This document shows, one piece after another, positions 63,810 through 64,000 of a stretch of DNA of 64,000 nucleotides. The notes under the pieces were generated by a model. The model searched no databases. It was not told the origin of the DNA and was given only the letters and a program-made list of their open reading frames with translations. Within the stretch, counting starts at the first letter, position 1; each line of letters begins with the position of its first letter. The position numbers and the translations under genes are program-made. The DNA comes from Pseudoalteromonas haloplanktis ATCC 14393 (GTDB taxonomy: Bacteria > Pseudomonadota > Gammaproteobacteria > Enterobacterales > Alteromonadaceae): assembly GCF_000238355.1 (NCBI RefSeq), contig NZ_AHCA01000006.1, forward strand, positions 1 to 64,000. The letters are read 5' to 3'.

Positions 63810-64000
63810 TTACTGATAAATAATATTAAGCAGCTGGTGCGCTGTAGCAAACGCATCTTTTGCACCTTGATAAAGCTCCTGCTCATCATTACTGGTCAAG
63901 TCCAATGCCTCTACAGCTTGCATAAACTCTCGCCATTGACTGCCACGACCATTACCTGGGCCTGCTAAAAAGCGTGCTCCAAAGTCCGCATCTAATCCGA
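63810..64000 (-). CDS. Heme-oxygenase-like protein, C-terminal end (partial)
   Basis: The last 62 codons of a gene run off the window edge. The sequence GLDADFGARFLAGPG, RGSQWREFMQAVEALDLT and DAFATAHQLLNIIYQ resembles the C-terminal part of bacterial biliverdin-producing heme oxygenases (distal-helix Gly region and conserved W..F). Heme oxygenase frees iron from heme, which would fit the adjacent ExbD-containing fusion. With only the C-terminus visible the call is moderate. Confidence 0.6.
   Translation of the reverse strand, partial: GLDADFGARFLAGPGNGRGSQWREFMQAVEALDLTSNDEQELYQGAKDAFATAHQLLNIIYQ

Overview
The window is chromosomal DNA of a marine gammaproteobacterium of the Alteromonadales, most likely Pseudoalteromonas or a close relative. 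The evidence is AT-rich DNA, a GlcNAc/chitobiose uptake block of Alteromonadales type, tandem MetJ boxes before metA, an E. coli-like 6S RNA beside ygfB-pepP-ubiH-ubiI, and many secreted proteins and c-di-GMP proteins. It is mostly ordinary core genome. There are accessory patches at 1-1750, 38.9-39.5 kb, 48.3-56.5 kb and 59-64 kb. No insertion sequence, prophage, tRNA, rRNA or CRISPR array was seen.

Layout. 1-1750: a truncated M14 peptidase gene, then the most unusual element of the window. This is a head-to-tail array of six ~152-bp units, each with a perfect TATAAT, an invariant 5' segment of about 20 nt and a strong hairpin followed by a U-tract. It looks like six independently promoted and terminated ~60-nt small RNAs. 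1.75-10.3 kb: a PaiB-GNAT operon divergent from a MocR regulator, a histone-deacetylase-like enzyme, a PilZ protein, ettA, an outer-membrane barrel and a DMT exporter. 10.4-15.1 kb: a methionine operon with metA and a methionine synthase split into two genes exactly at the homocysteine/folate domain boundary. 15.3-25.8 kb: exported proteins, CsbD, an RpiB-like isomerase, a periplasmic binding protein coupled to a TPR-GGDEF cyclase, and hrpB. 25.9-31.5 kb: a DMT transporter, 6S RNA and the ygfB-pepP-ubiH-ubiI operon.

31.5-38.9 kb: an AraC regulator divergent from a sugar MFS, ROK kinase and GH20 chitobiase operon, then a NagP-type GlcNAc permease behind a NagR-like palindrome. Together these bring in chitin oligomers, split them and phosphorylate the monomer. 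39-42 kb: a 111-bp REP-like tandem repeat and an 11-copy heptamer in the 3' flank of a TonB-dependent receptor gene. 42-48.4 kb: a LysR regulator divergent from a degenerate GcvT paralogue, followed by gcvT-gcvH and gcvP of the glycine cleavage system.

48.4-64 kb: a two-gene unit encoding a secreted chitin-binding protein and a GHSQG hydrolase, two MFS transporters, and a frameshifted second copy of the chitin-binding gene. Next come acpH, a GGDEF relic, sodC-chaB, a lipoprotein hydrolase with a DUF2975/XRE pair, and a CadC-like regulator that seems to lack a canonical start codon. The window closes with a serine beta-lactamase-like hydrolase, a DUF454-ExbD fusion and the 3' end of a heme-oxygenase-like gene.
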